From NCBI RefSeq assembly GCF_001659605.2, contig NC_035171.2, positions 2,424,325 to 2,488,324 of the forward strand: a stretch of DNA of 64,000 bases. The letters are read 5' to 3'. Below are positions 13,560 through 24,960 of the stretch, piece by piece. The notes beneath the pieces were generated by a model. It was not told the origin of the DNA and made no database searches. It was given only the letters and a program-made list of their open reading frames with translations. The position numbers were made by a program, and so were the translations under genes. The stretch is from Manihot esculenta (taxonomy: Eukaryota > Streptophyta > Magnoliopsida > Malpighiales > Euphorbiaceae). How positions within the stretch are numbered: position 1 is the stretch's first letter; the number at the start of each line of letters is the position of its first letter.

Positions 13560-14175
13560 AATTATTAAACAAGGGAGAAGTAGAAAACCAATACTAATTA
13601 TATACGCGGGTTCCATCAAATATGACCGTAATATCAAAATCTGTCGCAGCGCATTGGCTCTAGCCAGCTCGATATTTCAACATAAGAATTCACCAGTTTT
13701 AATTTTCTTGGAAAGTAAGAATTTTGTACCCAGACGAGATGATATTGAAACCATAAATATCCAACCATTATCAGAAGCGTACCTTACCTTATTGTCCCTT
13801 TCTGCTTTCCACCTTCGAAAGAATGGTTTATGGAAGATTTGCAAATCCCTCTTCTGAAACTCCAGCAATTACAATACGGACCCATATCAGTATCTGGATG
13901 GTGACCTGTAATTGTTAAAGATTTAATTGGAAGACACCACAGGCCAGAAGAAACAACGTCCAACACATGAGGACAAGCAAAAAAAGGTACTATTGATTTC
14001 GGCAAATTCATAACAAGCCCATATGGTATATCCAATTGCTAATTTTAACCTCAACAAACATACATCAGATAATGCTGAATCGCTACATGCCAATATATTG
14101 AAAACAAAATAATATTGACTAAATTGTAATGAAACCTAAGCTGTTTTCTCGACGTGCTGTTTGCTCGTGGAAGCC
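13560..14175. other. 3' flank of the coatomer zeta gene
   Basis: No gene was recognised. The sequence is mixed, with no clear repeats. The portion adjacent to 14176 is expected to be the 3' UTR of the coatomer zeta gene. Confidence 0.45.
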
Positions 14176-17100
14176 TCACTGGAAGAGGGTTCTTGTCAAA
14201 TGTTCTCGTGCTGTTGCCAGTGCTTGGCTTATTGTCTAGAATATTAGAAAAGAAACACGGAGATTAGGCAAATAAATGAAGAGGGTAAAATGCATGACCA
14301 TAACAATTAGCTTAGCAATACGTGATCTATTAAAAAAAGGAAAAGAGGAGTTCTTTAAGTGGTTTCTGCTACCTACCACAGTTTTCAAGGAATTAATAAT
14401 TTTAATTTCAATATTTCTTATAAATCACATGGACAAAAATTAACATTTACTTTATTATTTAGTTCAAAGAAAACAAAACAAAGAAATTAAACCTGCTCAG
14501 ACAAAGGTGCACCAGGATCCATGCTATTTATTGCTACCTTTCCTGCAATGGCATCTGTTTCAAGTATCATCCTGCCAAAACAAATGAACAAACACATGTT
14601 AAAAGCTTCTCAACCATTGGTAAAGAACTGAAAAGCACCATCAGTGAGCAGAAGCATGGCGGATGCATAGCACAACGTTGGCGCAGACATGGGAGAAACA
14701 AGCTTAAAAATCTAGCAGTCTATAGTACTTTGAAAAGATAAAATCAATGGATTGAGATTTTGCTAACCCTTATTTGAAATAAAAAATTTCACAAGAATTT
14801 AAGTTAATTCAATTTTTTTCTATTAATTTTGTTGTTTGAAATGGAATAATTAATTTTTTTTTAAATTAACAACATTCTCATTTTCAAACAAAATTAAATC
14901 ATGCATGATTTTGTAAAAAATCATTTGAATACTTTTCTTGCAAAATAAATCATTCCTTAGGTAAAAGTTTACATTTTGGATCATTTACCCAAAACCTTCA
15001 AAATGAACCATGCTATCGGATTGTTTCCATAAGAAAGATAATTTTGCTTATTCTGCAATCTCTTTAAGTGTGAGAGTAAGGTTAGGAAAAGATACAAATA
15101 ACTAAAAGGATCTGCCAATTCTAATCCTCAACTAAAGAACTTAAACTATATAAAACCTCTATTATTAGACTAAGCCAATCATTCTTCAGGTGTTAACTAC
15201 AGATACGTTTTTCCTGCTCACGTTAAATAATGATACAATGCCCCCTTTTAAAGCTGACTATTCACTCTCCACTCTAATTGCTGAGGAGAACAAAGGTACA
15301 ATAATCAGAAAGAAACCTAGTTTAATGACCTAGCCAGGACAGAAAAAGGTAAGAAGAAAGTCATTGCTGTCCTTTTAACTCAAATAGGAATATCGGATAA
15401 AGAGATGCAAAAACCATTAGCTCACTTCACCAAACAAGCTACGATTCACAATAAGGCACATAGGAAGGCGTAACAGGTAGCACAAGTCCTGAACATAGAA
15501 ACCTGCACAATGTCTTTCGTTGGAAATTTCCCTTCTTAATTATTCATATTATTTCAATTCCAAATAAAATAAACAATTGCATAGCAAATATACAAAGAGA
15601 AAAAAAATTCAAATGAATGCAAAAAAAACTTAATTAAATTGTTAAACAAATAGACAGAATAAGCAAATCCCATACCCTTTTTCCACGATCTCATCAAGGC
15701 ACAAAAAGATGAGATCCAAGTTCTCAAGTGCCTCCCTTTTATCAACAGTACTACAATGACATGGAATGTAAATGTGAGAGGGGGGAAAAGTTAACATTGA
15801 ATCAAATGAAGAATGAAAGCTAAAATTCAATTAGAAATACCTCAACAGAAGGGAAACTGAATCAAAGAAACCTTGAAGAACAGAAGCTAAGATGAGTTCA
15901 TTTTCATCATCACCTCCAGTCACAAAAAAGTGTAGATCTTGAATAAATTTGTAGATGACAATGTAGTTGTCAAACATTGTTATCTCCGCTGCATACAGAA
16001 ACATACCAGAATGCAGGTTGAATGATATCGTGTGACCTCCATGCCATGTTAAGCAGAATCTCAGCGTGTTGTCATCAACTTTTCTAGTTTTTCTATAACA
16101 GTGATTCAATTACAAGGAAAAATGGTTGAGGCCACAGAAAAATCTACATTATAATGCAAAAATTTTATAATCCTTAGTGATCCTTCCGGTACCTAATTAG
16201 CTAAGCCATCACATTCCAAGAGCACCCAATCATAACCAAAGTATGTTCATGCATGGACAGTTACCAATGATAAGAAAACAAGATACATAAATTTATCTTA
16301 TTCAAAGCAGCTTGGCAAATTGCTAATTGACCAAAGTCTTCTATATCAAAAATTATAAAAACAATAGAAACAATAGAAACAATAATTAAGTTTCTCTACC
16401 AGCCAATACTTAATTGGCAATAAGCTTTTGGACATACATGTTAGTAATTCTTGTGGGGTGTGCATAGGCGTGTGTATGTTCTGCATGTGGATTGTGTCAA
16501 TTTAGAGCAGGCAAATGAACTTCAGACTTACTTGGATATTGAGATTTCACTAACCAAATGAAATATTGTGTTTAAAGACTAGCATTTCAACCAAGCATGA
16601 ATAATTAAGAATTCACCTATCACCTCCTGAACTTTGTATGTTAATAACCAAAAAAAAAAAAAAATTCATGTAGATCCATTGCGAAAATATATAGTGGGGT
16701 CCACATGAAAATCTATGCATTTACACTATATGTTAATGTGGACCTGATCTAGGCAGGAATTGGCCAAGCAAAATGTAACGCCCCGGAAATCCGGACCGCT
16801 ACCGGCGCTAGGATCCAGATCGGCGTAAGGCCGCCGGGACCCGTAGCAAGCCTAACATATAACCTGTAAACCTGCTTAATCCCGTACATGATCAACAATA
16901 CTCATAAACCTGTAAATATTCTCATATAACAACCAAGCTCAACCTGTACATAAGCATAAACATAACATGAACCTCCACTGGAGCCCTCATCAAATGCTCC
17001 AATGTGGTATCTCATCATACATAAGCTTGGTTGAAACATAACCTCATATCTCATATCATAAAGACCATGTACATACAAGTGGGATTAACAATCTGTATTG

Positions 17101-18545
17101 GTCAAGCACAACTCTATCCTCAATATTCAAATTACATAACATAACTTAAAACACTTTTACATTGCATCATAATACAATTGTCATGTCCACAATCTAGCTA
17201 TTACATAAACATAACTTCCATACTCTGGCTAACCTCCTGATCTACGGTGAGAGTGAGTGGGGGAGGCGACCTAATTTCCTAAGGGAAATTTGGGCCAAAT
17301 CCACTTAGGGAAGGATGCGTTTGACGAGAACCCAAGGGGACAAATCCTGCCTGGAACCCGTGAGGGTGAAGGGATGTTAAGAGCTGCTCACGACGCCAGT
17401 GGAAAGTCCGAGGTGGCAAGAGGCCAGGCGAGGGATAGCCCTGGGCCGTGAGTGGTAACAGTGCCGGCAAAGAGAGAGGGCCGGGCTGTTACACAAAAGA
17501 CTCTACAATTTGTTAATTATCAAACGGACAAATTTCTTATATAACATCCAGATCAGAATCTTGTTGGGCAGGGAAGACCATGTTAGTACATAATTTTGAT
17601 ATAATTCATTAATTACTGATTAACTATCATCCAGGAAGTGGTGAAAGCCCCCTAATCCTTAGTATTTTATGCAGTTTTATGAAGCAAACCTTCTGTTCGG
17701 GCATTTGGCTTCATTGTCTTGGTAAACAGTGATTTTTCAAAAGCTAACTTTGCATTATTAGTAGGCCAATCATCTGAGTAGTATTTGACAGCCACACGTT
17801 TCCCTTCAGAGTCTAGCAGAAGAATGCTCTTTACCATGGGGCAAGCATCCTGCGATATCAAAATTAAACATTCAACATTCATATGCAGAAGGCAAATGTG
17901 GATCGCTAATCTTGTGAGCTCTAACTAGGAGAGACAGAGAAGACGAAGAAAACCAATCATAAACAAATTACAAAACCAGAACAAGCGATTCCCTCCAACT
18001 TCTTGACATCCACCACATTGGTACGTATATTATACAATAATCCATTGAAATCAGATAAACTCAATATAATCAGCTCTTGCCTAAGATCCATCCAGTTCCA
18101 CAGCAATCTAATCTAGAAGGTTACTTGATCTTAAACTGAAAGGAAATCCTACGGTACTTCTAGCAACCATCCACAGCTCAAAGGTACATAAACTAAACTT
18201 CCACAAATCAGCCTCGACCTCCAGGGTCCAGATCCAACAAAGTATGCAAAATTATACTCTTCTTTACTTTCTTTCCTTTTCTTACGGTTGGATTAAAATT
18301 ACACTTGGAGTATTAAAAAGAACTAATATATAAAAAGCCAAGGAATTAGCAAAATACCGAGAATCGTTTTAACTTTGCTTTTCCGCTTCCAAAATTTTCT
18401 TAGCAACCAAACAGAGCCTATAAAGTTCACATTTTCATACCGAGATATGCAGACAGTTACAGAGTATTTGAAGTTGGCAACTTAAGATTATACAAATCTC
18501 GCGGAGAGAGAGAGAGAGACTTACGCGAGAACCAGAGAGCGCCAT
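14176..18545 (-). CDS. Coatomer subunit zeta (COPI coat)
   Basis: This gene encodes the small zeta subunit of the COPI coat, which acts in retrograde Golgi-to-ER vesicle traffic as partner of gamma-COP. Exons are 18545-18525, 17849-17690, 15988-15841, 15750-15676, 14571-14493 and 14235-14176. All have GT/AG borders and total 543 nt, 180 aa, the normal plant length. The product starts MALSGSR, continues with [20 protein letters not shown], and carries the longin-type core with the family signatures [14 protein letters not shown] and [14 protein letters not shown]. It ends [15 protein letters not shown]. The 21-nt first exon is very short but keeps phase. Intron 2 (1.7 kb) has been enlarged by a 720-bp solo LTR. 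No lesion was found. Confidence 0.95.
16774..17493. mobile_element. Solo LTR (720 bp) in coatomer zeta intron 2
   Basis: The element starts TGTAACGCCCCGG and ends CTGTTACA, with TG...CA termini. It is flanked by a perfect 5-bp duplication CAAAA (16769-16773 and 17494-17498). Its first 80 bases closely match the start of the larger element at 21400, with shared GGACCGCTACCGGCGCTAGG and CCGGGACCCGTAGCAAGCCT. It has no coding content. TG/CA ends with 5-bp duplications favour a solo LTR over a DNA transposon. A short non-autonomous (TRIM-like) element is the alternative. Confidence 0.8.
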
Positions 18546-18933
18546 CGAAAGAATTGGTTGTTAGTTGCAGACACTTTGATTCGACTTCAAGCCATTAAGT
18601 TCGTTGAGAGGAAAGGAGGCAGTTTGGCCATGCCGAAATGCCTTTTCATCGACTAATGTATAAATATAGTAATTACCCAAATTATTTATATTATTAGTTA
18701 TTTATTAAAAAAAAAAATTAATGACTGAATTCTAAATTTTATTCACCTAATTTTAAATCTACAGTCATTAAACTCCCAAGGTTCCGCGGTGATATTTTTT
18801 TTAAATATATTAATATTTTATTTTTTTAATATATTATATATATTTACTATAGTATAGGTAAATTTAAAGTTATTATAATAAACATATTTTATTTTTAAAG
18901 GTTTTATCCTAAGAGTTCTGATAAACGAGAGGT
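18546..18933. promoter_or_regulatory. Coatomer zeta upstream region
   Basis: This region holds the expected leader and promoter of the coatomer zeta gene. A moderately GC-balanced leader (18546-18650) is followed by strongly AT-rich sequence. I could not single out a convincing TATA box. The interval ends at the MULE target duplication. Confidence 0.35.
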
Positions 18934-18942
18934 ATTACGTTT

Positions 18943-20645
18943 GGGCTTTTTATAAAATTAGGATCGGGATTATTTTTATTTTTGAATTTGAGGTTGGAAT
19001 CTGTAAGAATTTTTTTTTATTTTAATATGTGGTCTGACGCTACGAACGGTGACGCCAAACATTTTTGTTTTTAATTATTTTTTATTTATTTTTAATTATT
19101 AATATATTATAATAAAATATTTATATTATATTAATTTTTTTATTTATATTATATTTTTATAATAATAAATATTTTTTATAATTTTAATATATTAATATTT
19201 AAAAAATTTTATTATTAATATTTAAATAAAAAATTACTGAAATTATATTTCAGAATTATAAAATTAATATTATGTTGCGATTAGATGGAAATTTTTTTTT
19301 TATTATTTTAATATATTAATACAATAATTCTGTAATTAAATAGTATCAATATTTTTATACACGTTTAATGTTATTTCATAATTTTACAAAATACTAAGAC
19401 TAGTTATAAATAATTATTATATTTTATAAAAATATTTTTAATATGTAAGAATACTATAAAAATTAATAGTAAAGTGATTCCATACAAAAATATTTAGAAT
19501 TATAATATTATACTGTTATTAAATCTATATAAGATAGTTTTATTGAATTAATTACTTAATTTAATTATTTTTTATTTTTAATAAATTATAAACAATTCGT
19601 ATAAAATATTTAAAATTATTATATTATTTTATTATTAAATGTTATATGAAAACTGAGTTGTTTATAATTTATCAAAAAAAATAAATTAATTAATTAATTT
19701 AATCGCAAAATAAATTAATTAGATCTATTATATTTAATAAATTATAAATAATCAAGTGATCGTATATAATATTTAATTATTATTTTTTATTAATTATTTA
19801 AATTACATTATTGTTTATAATTATAAAAATAAATAAATAAATATTAATATTTAAAATTATAAAAATTAAATTTACTTTTTATTAACTGCTATTTAGAATT
19901 ATAGAATATTATTATAGGCCACTTAAATGTTGTATGCGATCACCTGATTGTTTATAATTTATCAAATATAATAAATTTAATTAATTTACTTTGAATTAGA
20001 TTAATTAATTATTTTTTTAATAAACTATAAATAACTCAATTCTCATATAATATCTAATAGTAAGATAATATAATAATTATTTATAACTAGTTTAGTATTT
20101 TGTAAAGTTATAAAATAACATTAAACGTGTACAAAATATTTATACTATTTAATTGCAGAATTAATGTATTAATATATTAAAATAATAAAAAAATTTATCA
20201 CTCGATAAATATATACGATATGATTGAATTATTTTTATACATCTAATCGCAACATAATATCAATTTTATAATCCTGAAATATAATTTCAGTAATTTTTTA
20301 TTTAAATATTAATAATAAAATTTTTTAAATATTAATATATTAAAATTATAAAAAATATTTATTATTATAAAAATATAATATAAATAAAAAAATTAATATA
20401 ATATAAATATTTTATTATAATATATTAATAATTAAAAAATAAAAAAAAACAATTTAAAAAAAAAATATTTGGTGCCACTTACCACAATTTAAAAAAAAAA
20501 AAAAAAGCCTGGCGCCTGTCAAAAAGGCGCCAGGTGTCCTTTTCGGCTGTCACGTGGCAGCCGAACCCCAAAATCGCAAATAAAATCTTCTCAACCCTAA
20601 ATCCGGAAATAAAAGTAGTTCCGACCCTAATTTTGCAAAAAGCCC
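18943..20645. mobile_element. Foldback MULE, an almost complete hairpin
   Basis: The left end GGGCTTTTTATAAAATTAGG and the right end (read in complement GGGCTTTTTGCAAAATTAGG) form terminal inverted repeats. The pairing continues inward for nearly the whole length. For example, ATGTTGCGATTAGATG near 19275 pairs with CATCTAATCGCAACAT near 20245, and the arms meet around 19790-19900. Flanks are ATTACGTTT (18934-18942) and ATTACTTTT (20646-20654), a 9-bp duplication with one mismatch, as expected for MULEs. The right arm carries extra GC-rich sequence at about 20500-20575 (GGCGCC and CACGTG motifs) that is not matched on the left. No transposase is encoded. Confidence 0.85.
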
Positions 20646-20659
20646 ATTACTTTTAGTGT

Positions 20660-21399
20660 TTTTATTTTGAAGATGTGGCTGTGGAAAGTTTTATATTGAT
20701 GATTCTCTTTTTTAAAGTTCTGACATTGTTGGTTTTTCTTTTAGAAAGTTTAATATTGGTGATCTACTCTTTTAAAAAGTCTGACTTGAGTAGTCTTCCT
20801 ATTAGAACGTGTGACATTGGTGGTCTTTTTATTGGATGGTCTGACTTTGATATTCTTCCTTTGGATAGTCTGAATTTAATGGGCAACTCTTTTAAAATGT
20901 CTAATTTTAATAATTTCTTTTTGAAAGGTCTCACCTTGATAGTTTTCTTTTTGAAAAGCTTAACTTTTGTAGTATGTTCTTTTTGAAGGTATAACTTTGA
21001 TGTTGTTCCTTATAAAAGGGTCTAGTCTTGCTGGTCTTGCTTTTGGAAGGTTTGATCTTGGTGGTCTATCCTTTCGGCTTTGTCTTTCTGACCTGACCTT
21101 TATAGTCTACCCTTTCAGTCTGACCTAAGTGGTCTACCCTTCCAGGTATTGCCCCTCTGGTCTTGCTCTTCCGACCTGATCTTAGTAGTTTACCTTTTTG
21201 GGTCTTACCCTTTCGACCTGATCTTAGTGGTCTACCTTTCCAGCATGATATTAGTAGTCTACGCCTTGATGGTATTCCTTTTGAAATGTCTGACTTTGGT
21301 GGTCTTCCTTTTGAAGAGTCTAACTTTGGTGGTTTGTTGTTTTGGAAGGTTTTCTTTGTTTTGGAAGGTCTGACCTTAGTGTTTTTTTTTTTTGGAAGG
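20660..21399 (+). repeat. Minisatellite of about 30 bp, left part
   Basis: This is a degenerate tandem array whose unit resembles GGTCTGACTTTGGTGGTCTT followed by CCTTTTGGAA. Units are about 30 bp with 1-3 bp length drift and many substitutions. It belongs to the same array as 23456-24960. The retroelement at 21400 is inserted between the two parts and duplicated the pentamer GAAGG of one unit. The 103-aa open frame at 20675-20986 is a product of the periodicity. Confidence 0.85.
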
Positions 21400-23455
21400 T
21401 GTAACGACCCGAAAATCGGACCGCTACCGGCGCTAGGATCCAGGTCGACTTAAGGTCGCCGGGACCCGTAGCAAGCCTGCTATACTCTCTGAGTACCTAT
21501 AAAATCCCATACATGATCATACATTTTCTGTAGAAACATAAAATTTTGCTCTGTACCAAGGCTTAACCTGTGCATGCACTATCTCTGTACTATAGAACCC
21601 CTTACTAGAGCTCTCATCAATGCTCTAGACAGGTTCAACTCATACTCTGTTAAGCATGGTTTTCACATACGCATAAAAACATGTACATAACATAAACAGA
21701 CCATGTATACAACAAGGATTTACAACATGGGTCAAGCACAATACTCTACACTATACAATACTAAAATATTTCTTGACAACACTCTACTATTACAAAATCC
21801 TTTACTCTTCCTGTACCCTGCTGACTTCCCTCTGACTCTGATCCTGCAAGACTGGGGTTAAAGGAGAGGGATGAGCTATACTAGCCCAGTGAGTAGAACA
21901 ATAAAAACATGTTAATAAACATGCTCACATGAAATGCATCACATCACAAGTAAATCACCCATCTCAGACGGACAGATTCAAAACTCCCTCTGTTCTGTGC
22001 CCGGCCCGCGAAGGAGCTCCTCAGGACTTGATTACGCACCCTATGGTGCTCTGTGCCCGGCCCTCTCAGGGCTCCTCAGGACTTTACTCGGAGGGCTAAT
22101 GAATCCAAACTATGTCCGATCCGTACAAGCATAGAATAATGCAATGCGTCACATTAGTGTATTCTAGTGCATACAACCTAGTACATATCATGATGCATGT
22201 AACATGCTAAAAGCATTTAATTTCTCAATTAACAACATAAGTTTAGGTCCACTCACCTCTGGCTGACTCTGAACTGACTCTGAATACTCTGAAGCAGTGC
22301 TCACTGTTCCTACACAGGTGGACGCAAATGAGGGACCAAACTAGCTCAAGAACAACTCTAGAAAACTCCCCAAAAATCCCCTACACCATCCTAAAACAAT
22401 CACATAAAACATGCAAAAGAAGGCTGGACAGGGCACTTTCGGCGGCCGAAAGTCCCTTCCAGAGCCGAAACTCAAGCACTTTCGGCGGCACTTCGGCTGC
22501 CGAAAGTCCTCTCCAGAGACGAAAGTCCCTAACCTTTGGCGACACCTTCGGCGGCCGAAACTCCCCTCCAGAGCCGAAAGTCCAAACTTTCGGGGGCAAG
22601 CTTAGGCAGCCGAAACCACCTCCTTAGCATGTTCGGCGGCCAAACCTTCCTTCGACGGCCGAAATTGGGTTTGCCAGTAAGGCAGAACCCTGCTCTGCTT
22701 CAAGCAAAACTCACCCAACTTCACACACACACATGCAACCCAAACTTTCACAACCTGCATATACTCAAGTATAGGCACAAAGGGGTCCAAAACTAACTTA
22801 AAACCCCAACAAACATCACAACTCAACATATATACAAGCTTTGACCACAAATCAACCAAAAACACAACTAAACCTAAACATGCATCTCTACCCATAAAAC
22901 TCCATAAAACCTTCATAAATCATGAAAAGAAGTTCAGGATCTTCACTTACCTCGTCAAAACAAGAAGATAAACGATCCCAACGTGGAGATATGGAGCAAA
23001 ACACTTCCAACATCTCCAAACTTCAAAACTTTGGTTTTGAGCTCAAAAGCTTCAAAACAATAAGAAAACTCATCAAAACTTTGAAAGATTTGAAGAAAAC
23101 ATGAAAATCACCCAAGGAAGATCATGGTCTCGCATGTGTCTGTGAAAATGGAAGAAATCTTATCCATTCACCGACCTAGGGCCTTTTATAGGTGGCTGGC
23201 CAGACCACCTTCGGCGGCCTAACGTGATTCCAAACTCATGCATGTTCGGCGGCCGAACTTCACCTTCGGCAGTCGAACCTGGCATTTCTTCCTTGGTGCT
23301 TTTCTTTCAAAAACTCATTTCCTTTTACACATAAAACATGAAAACATACGAAAAGTCTTTAGAAAAACAACTCTTCTACCCTTCTAGAGGGTTCCGACAT
23401 CCTGGATTCCACCGGACAGTAGAATTCCGATGCCAGACTCTAGCCGGGTATTACA
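21400..23455. mobile_element. Solo LTR-like element (2056 bp) inside the minisatellite
   Basis: It begins TGTAACGACCCG and ends GGGTATTACA. The perfect 5-bp duplication GAAGG lies on both sides (21395-21399 and 23456-23460). The first 80 bases match the solo LTR in the coatomer zeta intron, so both belong to one family. It has no gag or pol coding. The open frames on either strand come from a repeat region rich in TTCGGCGGCCGAAA motifs. A solo long LTR is the best reading, and a non-autonomous LTR derivative is also possible. Confidence 0.78.
22435..22670. repeat. Palindrome-bearing short repeats
   Basis: Six or so imperfect units of about 40 bp each contain the palindromic core TTTCGGCGGCCGAAA or a decayed version, alternating with a CCAGAGCCGAAA spacer. 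Two more copies occur near 23210-23280. They are located within the LTR-like element at 21400-23455. Confidence 0.8.
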
Positions 23456-24960
23456 GAAGGTCTGACTTTGGTGGTCTGCTCTTTTAGAATGTCTTTGGTG
23501 CTCTTCCTTTTGAAAGGTCTTACTTTAATAGTCTTTCTTTGAAATGTCTAATTTTGGTAGTCTACTCTTTTGGAAGATATGGCCTTGGCGGTCTTTCTTT
23601 TGGAAGATCTAACCTTAGTGTTTTTTCCTTGAAAGTTCTGACTTTGGTGGTTTGCTTTTTTGGAATGTTTGAACTTGGTGGTTTTTCTTTTGGGATGTCT
23701 TACATTAGTAGTCTTCCTTTGAAAGATCTAACTCTAGTGGTCTGCTTTTTTAGAAGGTATGGCATTGGTGGTCTTCCTTTTGGAAGATCTAACCTTAGTA
23801 TTTTTCACTTGTAAGGTCTGACCTTGGTAGTATGCTCTTTTGGAAGGCCAGATATTGGTGGTCTTTCTTTTGAAAGGTCTGACATTGCTGGTCTTCCTTT
23901 TGGAAGGTCTGCCTTGGTAGTCTTACCTTCCGGCTCTACCTTTCCAATCTGACTTTAGTGGTCTACCCTTCCGATCTAACCTTAGTAGTATGTCCTTCTA
24001 GGTATTATCCTTCCGGCCTGATCTTAGTAGTCTGCCTTCCAACCTAATCTTAGTGGTTTGCCCCTTGTGATCTTCCTTCTGAGAAGTTTGACCTTAGTAG
24101 TTTCTTTTTTAAAGATCTGACTTTGATGACCTTCTCTTATAGAAGGTCTGACATTGGTGGTCTTCCTTTTAGAATATCTACCCTTAGTGTTCTTCCTTTA
24201 AAAAGTCTGACCTTGGTAGTCTCCTATTTTGAAAGGTCGGACTTTGGTGGCCTTCCTTTTGAAAGGGTCTAGCTTTACTGGTCTTTCTTTTGGAAGGTCT
24301 AACCTTGGTAGTTTACCCTTCTGGCTTTGCCTTTCCGACCTGACCTTTATAGTCCTGACCTAAGTGGTATGCCCTTCTAATTCTTGTCCTTCTGGCTTTG
24401 TTCTTCCAATCTGACCTTAGTGGTCTTCTTTTTCAAATGTCTGACTTTAGTGGTCTACTCTTTTAGAAGGTTTAATCTTGATGATCTTCCTTTTGGAAGG
24501 TTTAATATTAGTGTTCTTCTTTTGGAAGGTCTGACTTTGGTGGTATACTCTTTTGGAAGGTTTGACCTTGGTGGTCTTTCTTTTGGAAGGTGTAACCTTA
24601 GTGTTCTTCCTTTGAAAAGTCTAATTTTGATGGTCTGCACTTTTAGAAGGTCTAATCTTGGTGGTCTTTATTTTGGAAGGTCTAATCTTAGTGTTCTTCC
24701 TTTGAAAAGTTTGACCTTAGTAGTACCTTCTTTTGGAAGGTCAGACTTTGATGGTTTTCTTTTTGAAAGGTCTGACCTTGATAGTCTTTTTTTGAAAAGG
24801 TCTGACTTTGCTGGTCTTCTTTTTGAAAGGTTTGACTTTGCTGGTATTCCTTTTGAAAGGTTTGACTTTGCTGGTATTCCTTTTGAAAGGTTTGACTTTG
24901 CTGGTATTCCTTTTAAAAGGTTTGCCTTAGTAGTCCGCGTTTTCGACCCTTCCGACCTGA
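23456..24960 (+). repeat. Minisatellite of about 30 bp, right part
   Basis: This continues the array interrupted at 21400. The units become most regular at 24790-24915, where three 30-bp copies of GGTTTGACTTTGCTGGTATT plus CCTTTTGAAA are nearly identical. Because the unit is 30 bp, one frame (24384-25070) stays open for 228 codons and reads as a 10-residue repeat of the type FERFDFAGIP. There is no promoter, splice or homology support for a gene. Confidence 0.85.

Noticed and set aside
16774..17493. The TGTAAC...GTTACA element as a MITE
   Set aside because: The inverted match is only a few bases, the ends are TG/CA and the duplication is 5 bp, all of which fit an LTR better.
22328..22916. 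Overlapping open frames on both strands within the LTR-like element
   Set aside because: They come from GC-rich palindromic repeats. No domain, no start context and no splice sites support a gene.
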